From Allomyces macrogynus ATCC 38327 (Eukaryota > Blastocladiomycota > Blastocladiomycetes > Blastocladiales > Blastocladiaceae), in NCBI GenBank assembly GCA_000151295.1, contig GG745363.1, positions 42,348 to 106,347 of the forward strand: DNA of 64,000 nucleotides. The letters are read 5' to 3'. Below are positions 51,119-61,790 of this stretch, piece by piece. A program made the position numbers and the translations under genes. Below the pieces are notes generated by a model. The model was given only the letters and a program-made list of their open reading frames with translations, had not been told where the DNA came from and did no database searches. How positions within the stretch are numbered: position 1 is the first letter of the stretch; each line of letters begins with the position of its first letter.

Positions 51119-53057
51119 TTGATTCACCCCGCCAATACTCGGCAGGGGCACCAGCAATCCCTGCTCGATCAACTTCCCGCCAGCATTCCTGAGACGGTGC
51201 TCACTCTCCTGCGCGACCAGTACGATCGCAGCTTGTTGCTCAACCTTGCTCTCGCACCGCCCGTGTTTCTCGCGCCGGCTGTGCGTTTGGCCATCCGACA
51301 CGCCCACCAGATCGATCGGTCGCAGGTCAAGGAATGGTGGACAAAGTCTGGCATTGACCTGCGCAACGCTCCCGTTGGTTCTTTGCTGGCCACCGTTCCA
51401 GGAAAGGACAGTCGCCGGGGGTTATTCCTCGTTCTTCCGCCACGGATGCCATCTCGCCGATCCGCACTTGTCAGATCTAAGGCCTACAATCCTGCACCGT
51501 GTTGGACCCTGTTGCTTGTTCAGGCTCGTCAATTGCATTTCTACCAGATTGCTGGGAAGATAAAGGATGAGACGGTCGACTGTCCGCCGATTCCGTCAAA
51601 CTGTCGCTTCCTCACGATTGGACTAGCAAAAGGGACCATGTCGTACATGCCACCCATTTCGTCGACCGTCGAGACGCTCGCGCTCGAGCATTTGCGCCTG
51701 CACTACGACAACGTGTTTGCCACGGCCTTCTTTGACGGCATGTTGCCGCCAGCGTTGCGCTCTTTGAGAATCGCCGGCTCAGGCAGCGAGACCAATGACG
51801 CACTGCTCACCGAAGTTATCCCGGACCACTAGCTGCTGACGCTCACTGACCTCAAGGTCATTTCATACTGATTGTAAATTACCACCGTCACAATCACGGC
51901 TCTGGCCCGCGCTTTGCGCAACTTGCCCGCTCTGAACGTGTTCCAGCTCGGTCCGTGCACGGCCGTTGGCATCGACCGTGCCGTCAAGTGTCTGCCGCGC
52001 ACAGGCATGCGTGATCTCACATTCAATCTGAGAATGGATACGCACGAGGATCGGTCTGCGTTGATGCGGCTCACCAAGGTTATGCTCGAGGCGGTCGACA
52101 CGCTCAAGTTTTCAAGAGCCCACCGACGAGTACGACGACGAGTACCCGGAGGAGGCCGATGCGCGTGCCGCACGTGGGTAACCCGGTCCGGCCACCTAGC
52201 TCCCTGCCTTCCGCATCCTACGCGAAGTCCTGGCCAAGCTGCCGGCTGCACGCGGGTCGCATCTCTTCGTGCCCTTCTTTGACGCAGGCGTCGTGTCGCA
52301 CTTGAAGATCCCAAAGGGTGTGGTGCACCTGATGCTCGAGCAAGAACACCGTGGCGGGGCGTTTCTTTCGACACTGGGCCCGAAACTGCCGAAAGCGCTT
52401 GTTTGGCTCAAACTCAAGAAAGTGGGCCCCTTGACCCGACGAGCTCGCGCTGGGTCTCTTCCCGCACTTGCCAGCGACGCTTGAATCGCTCACGATCACC
52501 GGGAACGAGCTCACGACGCGGCACTTGGCACCCTGCGTGGCGCGGTGGCCACCGAACACCTCAATTTGAAAATGAACAATCCCGACATGATGCCAGTACC
52601 GCTTCCACGCGCGCTGCGCTCGCTCAAGATTAGCAACAGCCCGCTGGCCAAGGACGCGGCACGGCACACGGCATGGGTGCATGCGCTCCCGTCGACCATG
52701 GAAGTGCACTACGTCGACAAGGAGGTGCCGCAAGCTATTTTGTCGGCGCTGCTCGCGAACCCGCCCGCACGCTGGCGCAAATGGCCACTCCAACTCGCTC
52801 AGACAGTGTTTCAGTGGCCGAGGGATGCCAACATGGCGTGGGTGCGCGAGGTGTTTCATTTGATTGATGGGTGCCGCGAGAAGCTCGCACGTCAAATGCT
52901 CAAGTGGGATGGTGGGAGGATGTTGGAGTTAACGAAGCTGTTGCTTGGCCTGAGTTTGGGCAGGCGGGTCGTGTCACTGCTGAAGCAACTCTGCTCCGTC
53001 AATCGCAAAGCGAGTAACAAAACGGGTGGAGAAGGATGCATTCATTCATTTGAATAA
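51119..53057 (+). CDS. F-box/LRR-like protein, copy D (frameshifted)
   Basis: The longest member of this family in the window. It opens with LLDQLPASIPETVLTLLRDQ and LLLNLALAPPVFLAPAVRLAIRHAH, the family F-box-like block, and WTLLLVQARQLHFYQIAG. It continues NCRFLTIGLAKGTMSYMPP, STVETLALEHLRLHYDN and LPPALRSLRIAGSGSE, and after a frame change LRNLPALNVFQLGPCTAVGID and LPRTGMRDLTFNLRMD. Later come IPKGVVHLMLEQEHRGG, LPKALVWLKLKKVGP, LPRALRSLKISNSPLAKD, and a helical C-terminus WREVFHLIDG-like to 53057. Leucine-rich units keep even spacing across the frame changes near 51830, 52110 and 52430. These may be missed introns or indels. It converges with the DUF4246 gene, with stops 16 nt apart. Confidence 0.6.
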
Positions 53058-53072
53058 CGTCAGACACTCAAA

Positions 53073-54890
53073 TCAATGCTCGCACAGGTTGAATCGCGGG
53101 GTCTCCCGCTCCGTTTCCTTGGAAGCCGTCGTGCGCTCGTCCATCAACTTGAGCCGCAAGGCTTTGGCCTCGTCCAGTGTCATGGCCGACTCGACCTTGG
53201 ACACAATCGAATCGACCATTTCGCGCGGCAGGTCGACTCCAGCCTCGAGTGGGAACTGGCCGGCCGTCGCCCACGCGCTCGAAATCCACTCGGCCTGCTG
53301 CGGCGGCACCCGCGACGTCGACGCGACTTGTTCACCAGTGAGCGAGCTCGGGTCGACGAGGAAGTAAGCAACAATCTTGCGATGGCCTCGGCGCGTCGGA
53401 TCCTTGAGCTCAAACGGCGCGACCTGGTGCTGAAACAAGTTGGGGAACGCGACCATGCGCCCTTTGCGCGCGGTAATGTACCCGCAGTATTGCACGAGCG
53501 GCCCGTGGTTGTAGAGCCCGTACGCGAGCCTGATCCCGCGACTGTCCGACTGCTCGTACGCGGGCGGCTGGACGCCCGTGCGGAAATGCAGTTTCGAGTC
53601 GGTGATGTTATCGATGTCCCAGTAGTAAAGCGCCGTCGCGACAATCGCCTCGTTGAGCATGCCCTCAATGTGCCACGACCCGCCCGGGTACTTGGGATCC
53701 GCGGGTGTCAGATGGATATTGGCAAGCTTCGTGATCACCTTGAGCGTACGCCCACGCAGCGAGAATGGCGTAAACACATTGCCGTCGACATCGTACTCGG
53801 CGGGCGGGTCCGGGATGATCGGGACACGGTTCTCGAACCAGTCGTCCCACGACTCGTACTTGCGTTCCGGCTTGGCTGCAGGAGCGCTGCCCACGCTCTC
53901 CACAGCAGCGTCAGCGGACACAGCTTTTTCGGCACCCTGCTCGCCGCCATTTTCGTGCTTGTCGCCGGCGTCCTCATCTTCGTCCTCCTCGTCGCTGGTG
54001 ACGCACTTTTCATCTTCATCCTCGCTCTCGTATTCCTCATACCAGTCTTCCGGGTCCGGGTCAATGCGCAGCGGCGTCGGCGCCTCAAGACGCCCAAGTA
54101 CCTGCTCGAGCAGCGGCACGGCGCACTCGAAAACGCGTGCGAGCGTCGCATACAGCGGCTTGTGCGTCTCCGGGTGCAAGTTATTGATGTACGACTGAAT
54201 CACGACCTTGCCGTCCTTGTCCACCTCGAAATCCGAAGGCAGCCACTGAAACTGCTCCGACATGTGTGTGGAGTCGCAAGACGCGGTCACGGTCGTGCCG
54301 CCGCTGATAAACTTGCGCCAGTCGTCGAAACTGGGCATGGGCGCGTCGAGCACGCGCGTACGGCCGTACACGAGCGGGTAGAGCGACGGGTGGACGAGGT
54401 CGAGCACCTGGTTGTTGGACCACGGGTGCCAGTCCTTTTGCGTGTCGGGTACGTTTTCGAGCAAATCAAAGACTTGCTGCACGAGCACCTGGCGCATCTC
54501 GTCCGACACGGCCTTGTCGCGCACAAAGACGCCGTCGGGCCCGCCAATCGTCGGCAGATGCTCGGCCTGCCAAGTAATCTCCTTGCGCACATACTGAAAG
54601 TCGGCGTCAGGCATGAAGCCAAGCGGCTCGCCGACGCGTTTCCGAGTGCTCGGCTTGTACGCGGTCCACCGCTCGTTGGCGGCAAACGCCTCGAGCTGGG
54701 CGATCCAGCAGGCACGAATCTCGTCCTGCTTCCACTTGCGCGCCCAGTTGAGCTTGTCGCGAATGGTGTTCAAAAACTCGCCCATGCGCTGCTCGCGGCG
54801 CGTGCGCGGCTGATAGGGCGCACCGTCAGCGTCGCTCACGAACGGAAGCGGGAGACTCTTTTTGGGCGTGGCAGCGAGCTCTTGCGTCAT
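53073..54890 (-). CDS. DUF4246 family protein
   Basis: Single exon of 605 residues, the usual family size. The frame extends upstream but the ATG at 54890 (CCGCCATGAC) is the first good start. Family blocks seen: IRACWIAQLEAFAANERW, GVFVRDKAVSDEMRQVL, LLENVPDTQKDWHPWSN, VLDLVHPSLYPLVYGRT, FQWLPSDFEVDKDGKV and SYINNLHPETHKPLY. An acidic insert follows, then SWHIEGMLNEAIVATALYY, GIRLAYGLYNHGPLVQYCG, VAFPNLFQHQVAPFELKD and HRKIVAYFLVDP. DUF4246 proteins are found mainly in fungi. The WHIEG...HQV...R.I..FLVDP pattern resembles the metal-binding core of 2-oxoglutarate/Fe(II) dioxygenases, so an oxygenase role is possible (inference). No lesions seen. Confidence 0.88.
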   Translation of the reverse strand: MTQELAATPKKSLPLPFVSDADGAPYQPRTRREQRMGEFLNTIRDKLNWARKWKQDEIRACWIAQLEAFAANERWTAYKPSTRKRVGEPLGFMPDADFQYVRKEITWQAEHLPTIGGPDGVFVRDKAVSDEMRQVLVQQVFDLLENVPDTQKDWHPWSNNQVLDLVHPSLYPLVYGRTRVLDAPMPSFDDWRKFISGGTTVTASCDSTHMSEQFQWLPSDFEVDKDGKVVIQSYINNLHPETHKPLYATLARVFECAVPLLEQVLGRLEAPTPLRIDPDPEDWYEEYESEDEDEKCVTSDEEDEDEDAGDKHENGGEQGAEKAVSADAAVESVGSAPAAKPERKYESWDDWFENRVPIIPDPPAEYDVDGNVFTPFSLRGRTLKVITKLANIHLTPADPKYPGGSWHIEGMLNEAIVATALYYWDIDNITDSKLHFRTGVQPPAYEQSDSRGIRLAYGLYNHGPLVQYCGYITARKGRMVAFPNLFQHQVAPFELKDPTRRGHRKIVAYFLVDPSSLTGEQVASTSRVPPQQAEWISSAWATAGQFPLEAGVDLPREMVDSIVSKVESAMTLDEAKALRLKLMDERTTASKETERETPRFNLCEH

Positions 54891-55451
54891 GGCGGGTGCT
54901 GAGCAGGGTTTGGGGAGTGAGAATGGATATGCGGGCTGCGTTGTTGGCGTCAACTGTTCGTGTTACTGAGCCCCGGATCGCCGCCAACGAGCAGATCATG
55001 TTTGAGAGGGTGGTGTTTCATGATCCGTTCGTGAATCGTCGAGCCATGAGGGGGCTCTGGGACTCGATCGTTCCAAGCACGCGTCGTTCATCGCCAGGGA
55101 GCAAGACTGATCTTTGTTTGTGCGACGATGACATCTCCCTGGCGACCTCCATTGTCCCAACGCTTAACAACGTCGATAAATACAATCATCAGAACATGCT
55201 TCCGACGCACACATGGACACGACGCTGACCCTTCTTTCATCCATTGGAGCCTGCGCTCGTCGCGCTTCGCAAACAAACACCAACATACTATTGAGGGCGG
55301 TGTCATTTCTGGCGTCTTGCCGCGAGGATCTATGCCTGCTCACAGTCTGGCAGCGATCTGTTAAAGCTTTAGCAGCCGAATGAACCGATTCCACATGAAA
55401 AAAATTGACAACAGATCAACCTCCGCCGGCATCACCTCAAGCACACATTCC
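54891..55451. other. Intergenic stretch, nothing recognised
   Basis: This is the promoter side of the DUF4246 gene and the 3' flank of the next minus-strand gene. No further coding signal was seen. Confidence 0.5.
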
Positions 55452-56806
55452 TTACTCGTCCTCGTCATATAAGTCGTGGCCAATCGTGTCAAACTCGTTG
55501 AGATGATCAGGATCCAGGTACACGCGAAGCGGCGTCTTGCCGAGGCCCGCCGCCGGAGGAAACGAGGGCTGCCCCCAGCGCTCCTCGCCAGGTGCGAGCT
55601 CGCCCAGCCAGTTGGGCAATTCGCGCGGGTCCTGTGGCGGGTCGTAGAGGCACATGTACGGCGCCGCTGGCAGACGATCCGATTGCGGCACGACCATGCG
55701 CAGAGTGCTTGGCGGTACTGTTGGGCGCGTAATGGCAGCGTTGGTCCGCTCGACCCACCGCAGTTCCTCGCGGTTGCTGAGTCGTTGAAGCGCGGCCGTG
55801 TTGTCGGACGTGTAGACACCGACAATGAAGGTTTGATGAGGTGTCTCGGCAAACACCTAGAGCCATTGGAAACAACGCTGGTGAGAGAATAATTCTGAAG
55901 AAGGCGAGCTTTTGGAGAGGAAGAAACGCGTACTCTCGACCCCACCTCATCGCGTGGTAAGTACTGCACGATATGGAAAATGGACGTGTTTCGAAGCGCA
56001 TCTTCGCGCTGGCCGGGATCGTCCCGATCGAATTCAAGCGGTCGGTGGACAATGCGGCACACGTCCTTGTCCGTCTCATGGGCAGAGGAAATGAACCCAT
56101 AGCTTGAGTCAGTGACAAGTACAGCGCGGTAGTCAATGCTGTAGCCTTTGAGCGAAAGCCCACGGTCCCCCATGATAGCTTGCATGCAACGCAACATGAG
56201 GAGATAGGCCTCGTACGGCCAGAGAGGCGCCGTCTGGTCCTTGACTGGGCTCTGAATAGCATCCCAACTGCGCGACAAGTACTTTGACGAGATTGGGAAA
56301 CGCAGGTCCGTCAAAGAGCGATGGTCTGAGAGCTCTTGCGCGGCTGATTCCCGGATCAGACAGAGCTCGCGCAATTGCGACACGACACGACCAAGAGGGT
56401 CATCAACTTCGGAAGCTTGGTTGAACAAGTACGTCATCATCGCCATCATGTCGATTTGGAAAACTGGTTGCAAGCCATTACTTGACGGCGTCTCGTCAAA
56501 GAGCGCCGCGTTGTCTAGAGAGAAAACCGATTTCGCACTTGCCGCGTCATGTACACCCTGCCAGCGGCGGTGCAAGATCCAGGCAATTTCTGCGGCCTTA
56601 AGTTGCTTGTTCGAGAGAAGTCTCAAGTTGAGCCGGCTAGTGGATATGGTCGTTGTCGCTCCAAGCTGGAGCCAGGGCCAGCTATTCCGGTCGGGCAAGG
56701 GCACTTGCACAAAATGGTCGTCATCGCCAACGGCGCTGCGTGAGTTGAGGTCGAGCGAGCTTTCCAATCGGCCACGCGGCTGCCCCCATCCACTTTCGTG
56801 CGACAT
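55452..56806 (-). CDS. Conserved-looking protein of unknown function
   Basis: Two exons, 56806-55946 and 55856-55452, are joined by an 89-nt intron (GTGGGG donor, CTCTAG acceptor), giving 421 residues. ATG at 56806 (MSHESGWGQPRGRLES). Blocks: QVPLPDRNSWPWLQLG, KQLKAAEIAWILHRRWQGV, FQIDMMAMMTYLFNQASE, LRELCLIRESAAQELSDH, YLLMLRCMQAIMGDRGLSL and VLVTDSSYGFISSAHETDK. Next are FHIVQYLPRDE and, across the splice, VFAETPHQTFIVGVYTSDN, ending in an acidic tail LYDEDE. Soluble and mixed alpha/beta by pattern, with no signal peptide or membrane helix. Not recognised; the splice restores a continuous hydrophobic pattern, supporting a real gene. Confidence 0.65.
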
Positions 56807-57703
56807 TGCAAGCTGGAGCGTCGAATCGAGGTATGGCGTTTGCAACGAGTTGGATCTCCTAGTGTATGGTTGTTGGTTGTCCGCAGCAAGGTGGTCGGTG
56901 ATGCGTGTTGCACGTTGATATGCTGACGAGAACTTCCAAGTCACTTAGAAACGGCGACTCCGGATCCTCATAGAAAACCTCCATTATTGCTCGACACAAG
57001 CGATTCAATTCTCATCAAAACCCGCTCCTTGACGAATCGTGATAAATTTACCGGCTAAAGAAACAATGTTTACAGCGGACACATCCCCCGCATGGGTCCG
57101 ATTCTTCCAGTCTTGCAATAGATTTGATTTGGAAAGCATGGGCACGAACAGGTGTAGGGCTAATGATGCCAATATGGGTCCAGTGTCGTGATTACATGGT
57201 AAGTGATACTTGTCTCCTGTAAAATAGCAGTCAGCCGTACGTTGGTAATGCTCACAATTTGTGTGATCGCTGAGAAAGTGTGTGTCGTTCTTTCGTTGAT
57301 GAAGAACGTGCACGACAATCAGTGTGAACCATCAGTGCACATGGTCTGGATTGTGCACACAAAAGCGCTTTTCAACGACCAAAAGTTGCTGCGACTTGCA
57401 GAAACCAATGACACTTCTTGCCAACGTCTCCTCCTCGTTAGAACAGCAGGCACTGATGTGTTGAGCTTGCTGTGAGATGAGCGTGACGTGCCTGTCAAGA
57501 CCATCTTAGAGGGCTCCCCAGACGGACATTTGTCAGACATTTGTCAGCAATTGTCGAGACGACTTTCCGTCGATAAGATGCGTGCCTGCCCACATTTCTG
57601 GCCACATTCTTGATCACATCGACGCAAGCTCAGTGTCCACGACAAGACTGTACGCATTCGCTTCGTGGCGATCCGTTCAGGGGCTCCAACTCGGGCGCCG
57701 ATA
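56807..57703. other. Intergenic stretch, no supported gene
   Basis: Short frames on both strands, AT-richer than neighbours, without domains. It contains the direct repeat CATTTGTCAG twice near 57528-57545. Confidence 0.45.
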
Positions 57704-60021
57704 CGATGCGGAAGATCCGTGCAACCAACCCGCCCGCCTTGCTGAAGGCCGCACAATTTCGCAGCTGGGTCAGCAGCAAGAAATGGCTCAAAGGATGCGC
57801 GTGGCCTAAGCACTCGTTCCCGCAGACTGTCTGGCTCTTCATGGCTCTTGCCCGTGCAGACACCAAGATTTAATTGCCAGCTGGTCACTCATTGTCCTTG
57901 CCTGCCTTTGACGATGCACTCCGTGCTCATTCGGTGCACTATTGTCGTGTTGGCGGTGCCGCTGGTCTTGTCCATCTTTTTCCGGGCCATTTCGAGTTGT
58001 ACGAGAACGGCCTTTCTCTGAAGACGCGTGTACCGCTCACGACGCATCCCGTCTTTGCCACGCAAGAGGCACTAATTGCCGACATTTAAGGAAGGCTGCA
58101 CGTGTCAGATTCATCGAGCATGCCCTGTAACGACTTGAAAATTGCGTGTAATGGACACCCTGCGCTGGCGAAGCACGACTTGCGGAGCGTCGTGACTGGT
58201 GCAGCCGCGGCGCAGTTCTTGCAAGTCAGCACAAGTGGAAACTTGACGGTGAGCCGCCACCCTCTTGGTCTCGAGCGGCGCTATGTCCTGACTCTTTCCT
58301 GACATCATTGCGTCGGGCATCACCAGCCATTGCAGCTTCATCCGTAGTTGCGGCAGCCATGATGTCGCCTCCAGCCACGCCTTTTGCAGCTTCGAAAATT
58401 CTGACGCCCATTCCATCTTCTGCAGCGCCCTCGTTGACTGCTCTTGATCGAATCCAATTGGCGGGGGCGTGTGTTCCTGATCAAGACGCCGGCCGATACG
58501 CAGTCGGCTTGTGCGCACATTCTTGAGACTTGCCCAACGATTGTGCTCGATGTCGAGGGCGAGCTCAACCGCTGTGTCGGTGGGGTCGATATTGACCAAG
58601 TCGCTCTTCCAGCGGGTTCGAACAAAAAGGCCAAGGCCTCCGTCTTCCTGTTTGATTACGCTCGCGCTTCAAGTGACGAGCACCGCGCTGGATTGACCAG
58701 GGCCCGGCAATCGATTTTCGACAAGTGCGACGTGGTCGTGCATGACGGTCGCGCTGACGCTGACGCGCTTCTCCACCAGCTCGGCATTCATCTCCACCCG
58801 GTCTACGGGACGCAGACACTCTTTGCCGAGTGGCAAGCGCTCACCAAGACGGCGATTTCCGTTCACGCAGCTCTCGACGTGCACGCTGCGCCAGCCAAGT
58901 ACCGCTTGTCGGACGCGGATCAGTCCACGTTGTTTACAGCCAAGCGCTGGGTCGAAACGCCGATGGGTATTCGGCCAGGGCTAAACGTGGTTCTTGCAGC
59001 GTGCAGCTTGCCCGAGAACCACCTCAAGAAGCAGTTTCACGACCTCTTCAGCAAGGCCGTTACAGGACCCGACAAGCGCAAGACCTACTGGTAGTTGCAC
59101 TCGAACCCTGTCAAGCTCGCCGAGTACGCGGCGTATGATGTCGACCAGCTCGTCCCGGCGGCCAACGCCATGGTGGACCGTAGCGCCGAACTTTCCAAGT
59201 GGCTCATGCGAGCGCGTAGTTGGCTGTACGTGGACGACGAGCGCAAGTCCAAAACGTGGTCCATCGCACGGAACTTGCCCAAGTACACGCCGGTTCACGC
59301 GCAGTTTGACACGAGGGGCAAGCTAATCTGGCGGTTTGCGCCATCGACAAAGAATGAACCAGTTTTGGTCGCGTCGACTGGTGATGCCGAGCAGGTTGCC
59401 GAGTTTGTGGAGCGCACCAAGGCCGAGGTCGACCAGTTGTTTTCGCTCTTGCCCGAAAACGTGTGTGCCGTAGTCGCGGCCGAGTTTCCCGACGCCGAAT
59501 CTGAGCTCAACGAAGTCATTTTGGATCTTGGACGTCGTCCGCTGCTGCGATTCTTTGGGACGAGCAAGCCCGCTGCCGAGTTGACGCAGTTGCCGCCAGT
59601 TACCATGGAGGATCTCGAAGCCATTTTTGAGGGTCGCAAGTGGTCGTCGGATCGGCGCGGCGGAATTGACGGCATGCTGCACCGCATCAGCTGGATCTCG
59701 GATCGCGACGATAATGTCGTCGGGCTCACGATTCGTGTCGGTCGGGCGTGTCCACCGGGGTATGGTGTTGGCCAGATGTTGCAGGACCTGGTCGCGTCGG
59801 GCAAGTCGATTTTGATTCTCGGCAAGCCAGGAAGCGGCAAAACGTACGTTGTCATATCACTTGTCCCACCCGCAAACTCCCACGCTCACCCTCTCACCCT
59901 CTCACTTCTCCACCCTCCTAGCCATACGCTCCGCGACCTGTGCGCGCGCTTGAGCGAAGCGGGCAACAATGTCATGGTCGTCGACACGTCCAACGAAGTC
60001 GGCGGTCCCGGCAACATCCCG
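57704..60021 (+). pseudogene. Pseudogene of the exonuclease-Ycf45-like ATPase, with recent conversion tract
   Basis: From ATG 57704 (MRKIRATNPPALLK) the sequence follows the gene at 31.2-34.1 kb at moderate identity (WPKHSFPQTVWLFMALARA, LVHLFPGHFELYENG). It has in-frame stops near 57870, 58087 and 59092, plus frame changes near 58290-58440. The exonuclease part keeps VLDVEGELN, with the catalytic Asp that the intact gene has lost, and LAEYAAYDVDQL with the ExoIII Tyr. At 59413 divergence ends abruptly. From there to 60021 the sequence appears identical to 31710-32318 (609 nt each, including the intron), and it is then cut in the middle of VGGPGNIP. So an old dead paralogue received a recent tract from the intact gene. 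Confidence 0.85.
59413..60021 (+). repeat. Copy of 31710-32318 (inverted)
   Basis: 609 nt equal in length to the donor, with identical translation and the 78-nt intron retained, so copied as DNA rather than RNA. The left limit is inside sequence shared with the pseudogene; the right limit is the junction to the kelch copy. Confidence 0.88.
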
Positions 60022-60809
60022 ATCTTGAGCAGCGACACGAGCGGCAGGTGCGAGCCGACATTGGTGCCAGCGTCGTTGGTGCGGGTACCGCCGAGGTAGA
60101 GGAGCGTGTCGCCGACGAGCGCCATGCAGCTGGACACGACCGACTTGGGGCCGTCGTCTGCATTCACAACTGTACCGAGCTGAGCGAACCGGCCTTGAAG
60201 TCGACCGTCTCGACGAGCGTGTAGGGCTTGGCAGACGAGCAGCCGCCGACCGTGATGAGGTACGGCTTGGAGCCGTAGACAACGGCCCGGTGGAAATAGC
60301 GGCCCTGCGTCATCGTCCACTTGGCCCTGCTCCACGACTGCGACGGCTCGTCAAAGGGCCACGAGTCCTTTTGGTAATCGTCGCCGAACCCACCCGAAAC
60401 GAGCAGCTGCGAGTCCTTGAGCCGCATCACCGACGCAAACTCGCGCGCAACCATATCCGCGGGGTGGGACGTGGCGACCGACGATGACGAGGATGTGACC
60501 AGAAGCATGCTCGGCGCGTGCGACTTGTCCTCCTGGATCCCGCCGTAAATCGGCACCGCCGAGTACTTGTCGTTGGCTGTGGCCGCATTGCCCATGCTCG
60601 ACGGGTGCGGGTGCCGGCCCGACATGATTTTGAGACTCGGCGAATTGCTGTTGTCGCTCGGGTTGAATATGTACGTCGAAATGTTGATATCCTTGGGCCC
60701 CGTCCCGCTCGCAATCAAGATCTTGCCGTCGCCCAAGACCATGGCGTTCGTGTCGACGAGACCCGACGCGGAGATGTCGAACACGCCATGCGTCGTGATG
60801 GGCGGGTCG
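60020..60809 (-). repeat. Copy of kelch gene segment 39274-40063 (inverted)
   Basis: 790 nt equal in length to the donor, with identical translation on the minus strand (NAMVLGDGKILIASGTGP, RAVVYGSKPYLITVGG). It carries the same frame interruption after KAGSLSSVQL. It meets the AAA-gene copy with a two-base overlap (CG at 60020-60021) and ends at 60809 in CGGGTCG. Confidence 0.9.
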
Positions 60810-60813
60810 TTGG

Positions 60814-60840
60814 CTGACGCATACCGTCGGTATGCGTCAG
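60814..60840. repeat. Perfect palindrome at the breakpoint
   Basis: Arms CTGACGCATACCG and CGGTATGCGTCAG around a single T, starting five bases after the end of the kelch copy. Confidence 0.85.
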
Positions 60841-61325
60841 ATAGCAGGGGACAGTTAGGGTATGGGACCACTCGGGGGTCCAATTGCTTACCCTGAGTGG
60901 CAACAGTTGCCAGGTGCCCCCCGCAGGTGGGTTGCTGTTTGGCGTAACACTCCACCCATACCCTAATCGTAATCTACCCGGGGTTATCGATATTTCCCCC
61001 GGGTATCGTCAGCAACGTTCATTACCCTGATTGATATCAATAGCAAGTGTCGATTGGCCACCCCGAACAGCGACAGGGGAGTGACCCGACTTTATGGAAG
61101 ACGGTCAATTAAAACTAGTGAACGTTTCCTGGAAGTGCCATGAAGTTGGCGGCAAACCGTCCTCAACATTGTAGTTTGACATGTCCGGGTGCAAACCATG
61201 AAGTTTGGAAGACCCCCCTGCCCACGACAATGATGTTCGAATGCATCCGAGTGGGAACAAAGAGGTTTGGCGGCTAAACTGCCCCGCGGGTGCAAGCCAT
61301 GAAGTTCGTACAGCAAACGTTGGTC

Positions 61326-61530
61326 GACGACCCCCTAAACGACTTGTAGTTTTGACATGTCCCAGACAAAACTACGTCAATGCCAAGCTTTGGCCCCCTC
61401 GGAAGACTTCGCACGACCCCCCCAAACGACTTGTAGTTATAGCATGTCCCAGACAGAACTACGTCAATGCCAAGCTTTGGCCCCTCAGATGACTTCGCAT
61501 GCCCCCCAAACGACTTGTAGTTAAAGCATT
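61326..61530. repeat. Tandem repeat family 1 (about 85-90 bp unit)
   Basis: Units contain AACGACTTGTAGTT followed by CATGTCCCAGACA and ACTACGTCAATGCCAAGC, starting near 61337, 61426 and 61507. The last unit is partial. Non-coding. Confidence 0.75.
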
Positions 61531-61599
61531 GGCGCTGCCCTTCAGGGCAGCGCCACATCACGGTAGGGATGGGGAGGTTGGTAGTTCGAAGGCACTTGG

Positions 61600-61790
61600 G
61601 GCGAGCAATTGCTTACCCCGAGTGATACCGGGTAAATGTATAGCGCGCTGGGCGAGCAATAGCTTACCCCGAGTGATGCGCAGTCATTGTCTCCCCACTC
61701 AGGGCGAGAAATTGCTTACTCCGAGTGATGTGCGGTGAGTGTCTCCCACTCAGGGCGAGCAATTGCTTACCCTGAGTGTCGCGCGCCCAC
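61600..61790. repeat. Tandem repeat family 2 (about 50 bp unit)
   Basis: Four units with the core GGCGAGCAATTGCTTACC then CCGAGTGAT, at about 61602, 61651, 61703 and 61754, and a related lone copy near 60880. Variation between units is a few bases. Non-coding. Confidence 0.8.

Noticed and set aside
53076..54902. 608-codon plus-strand frame antisense to DUF4246
   Set aside because: Complementary shadow of a GC-biased gene; no domain signal, while the minus strand matches DUF4246 throughout.
61326..61790. CRISPR array
   Set aside because: Units are full tandem repeats with near-identical interiors, not constant repeats with unique spacers, and the genome is eukaryotic.
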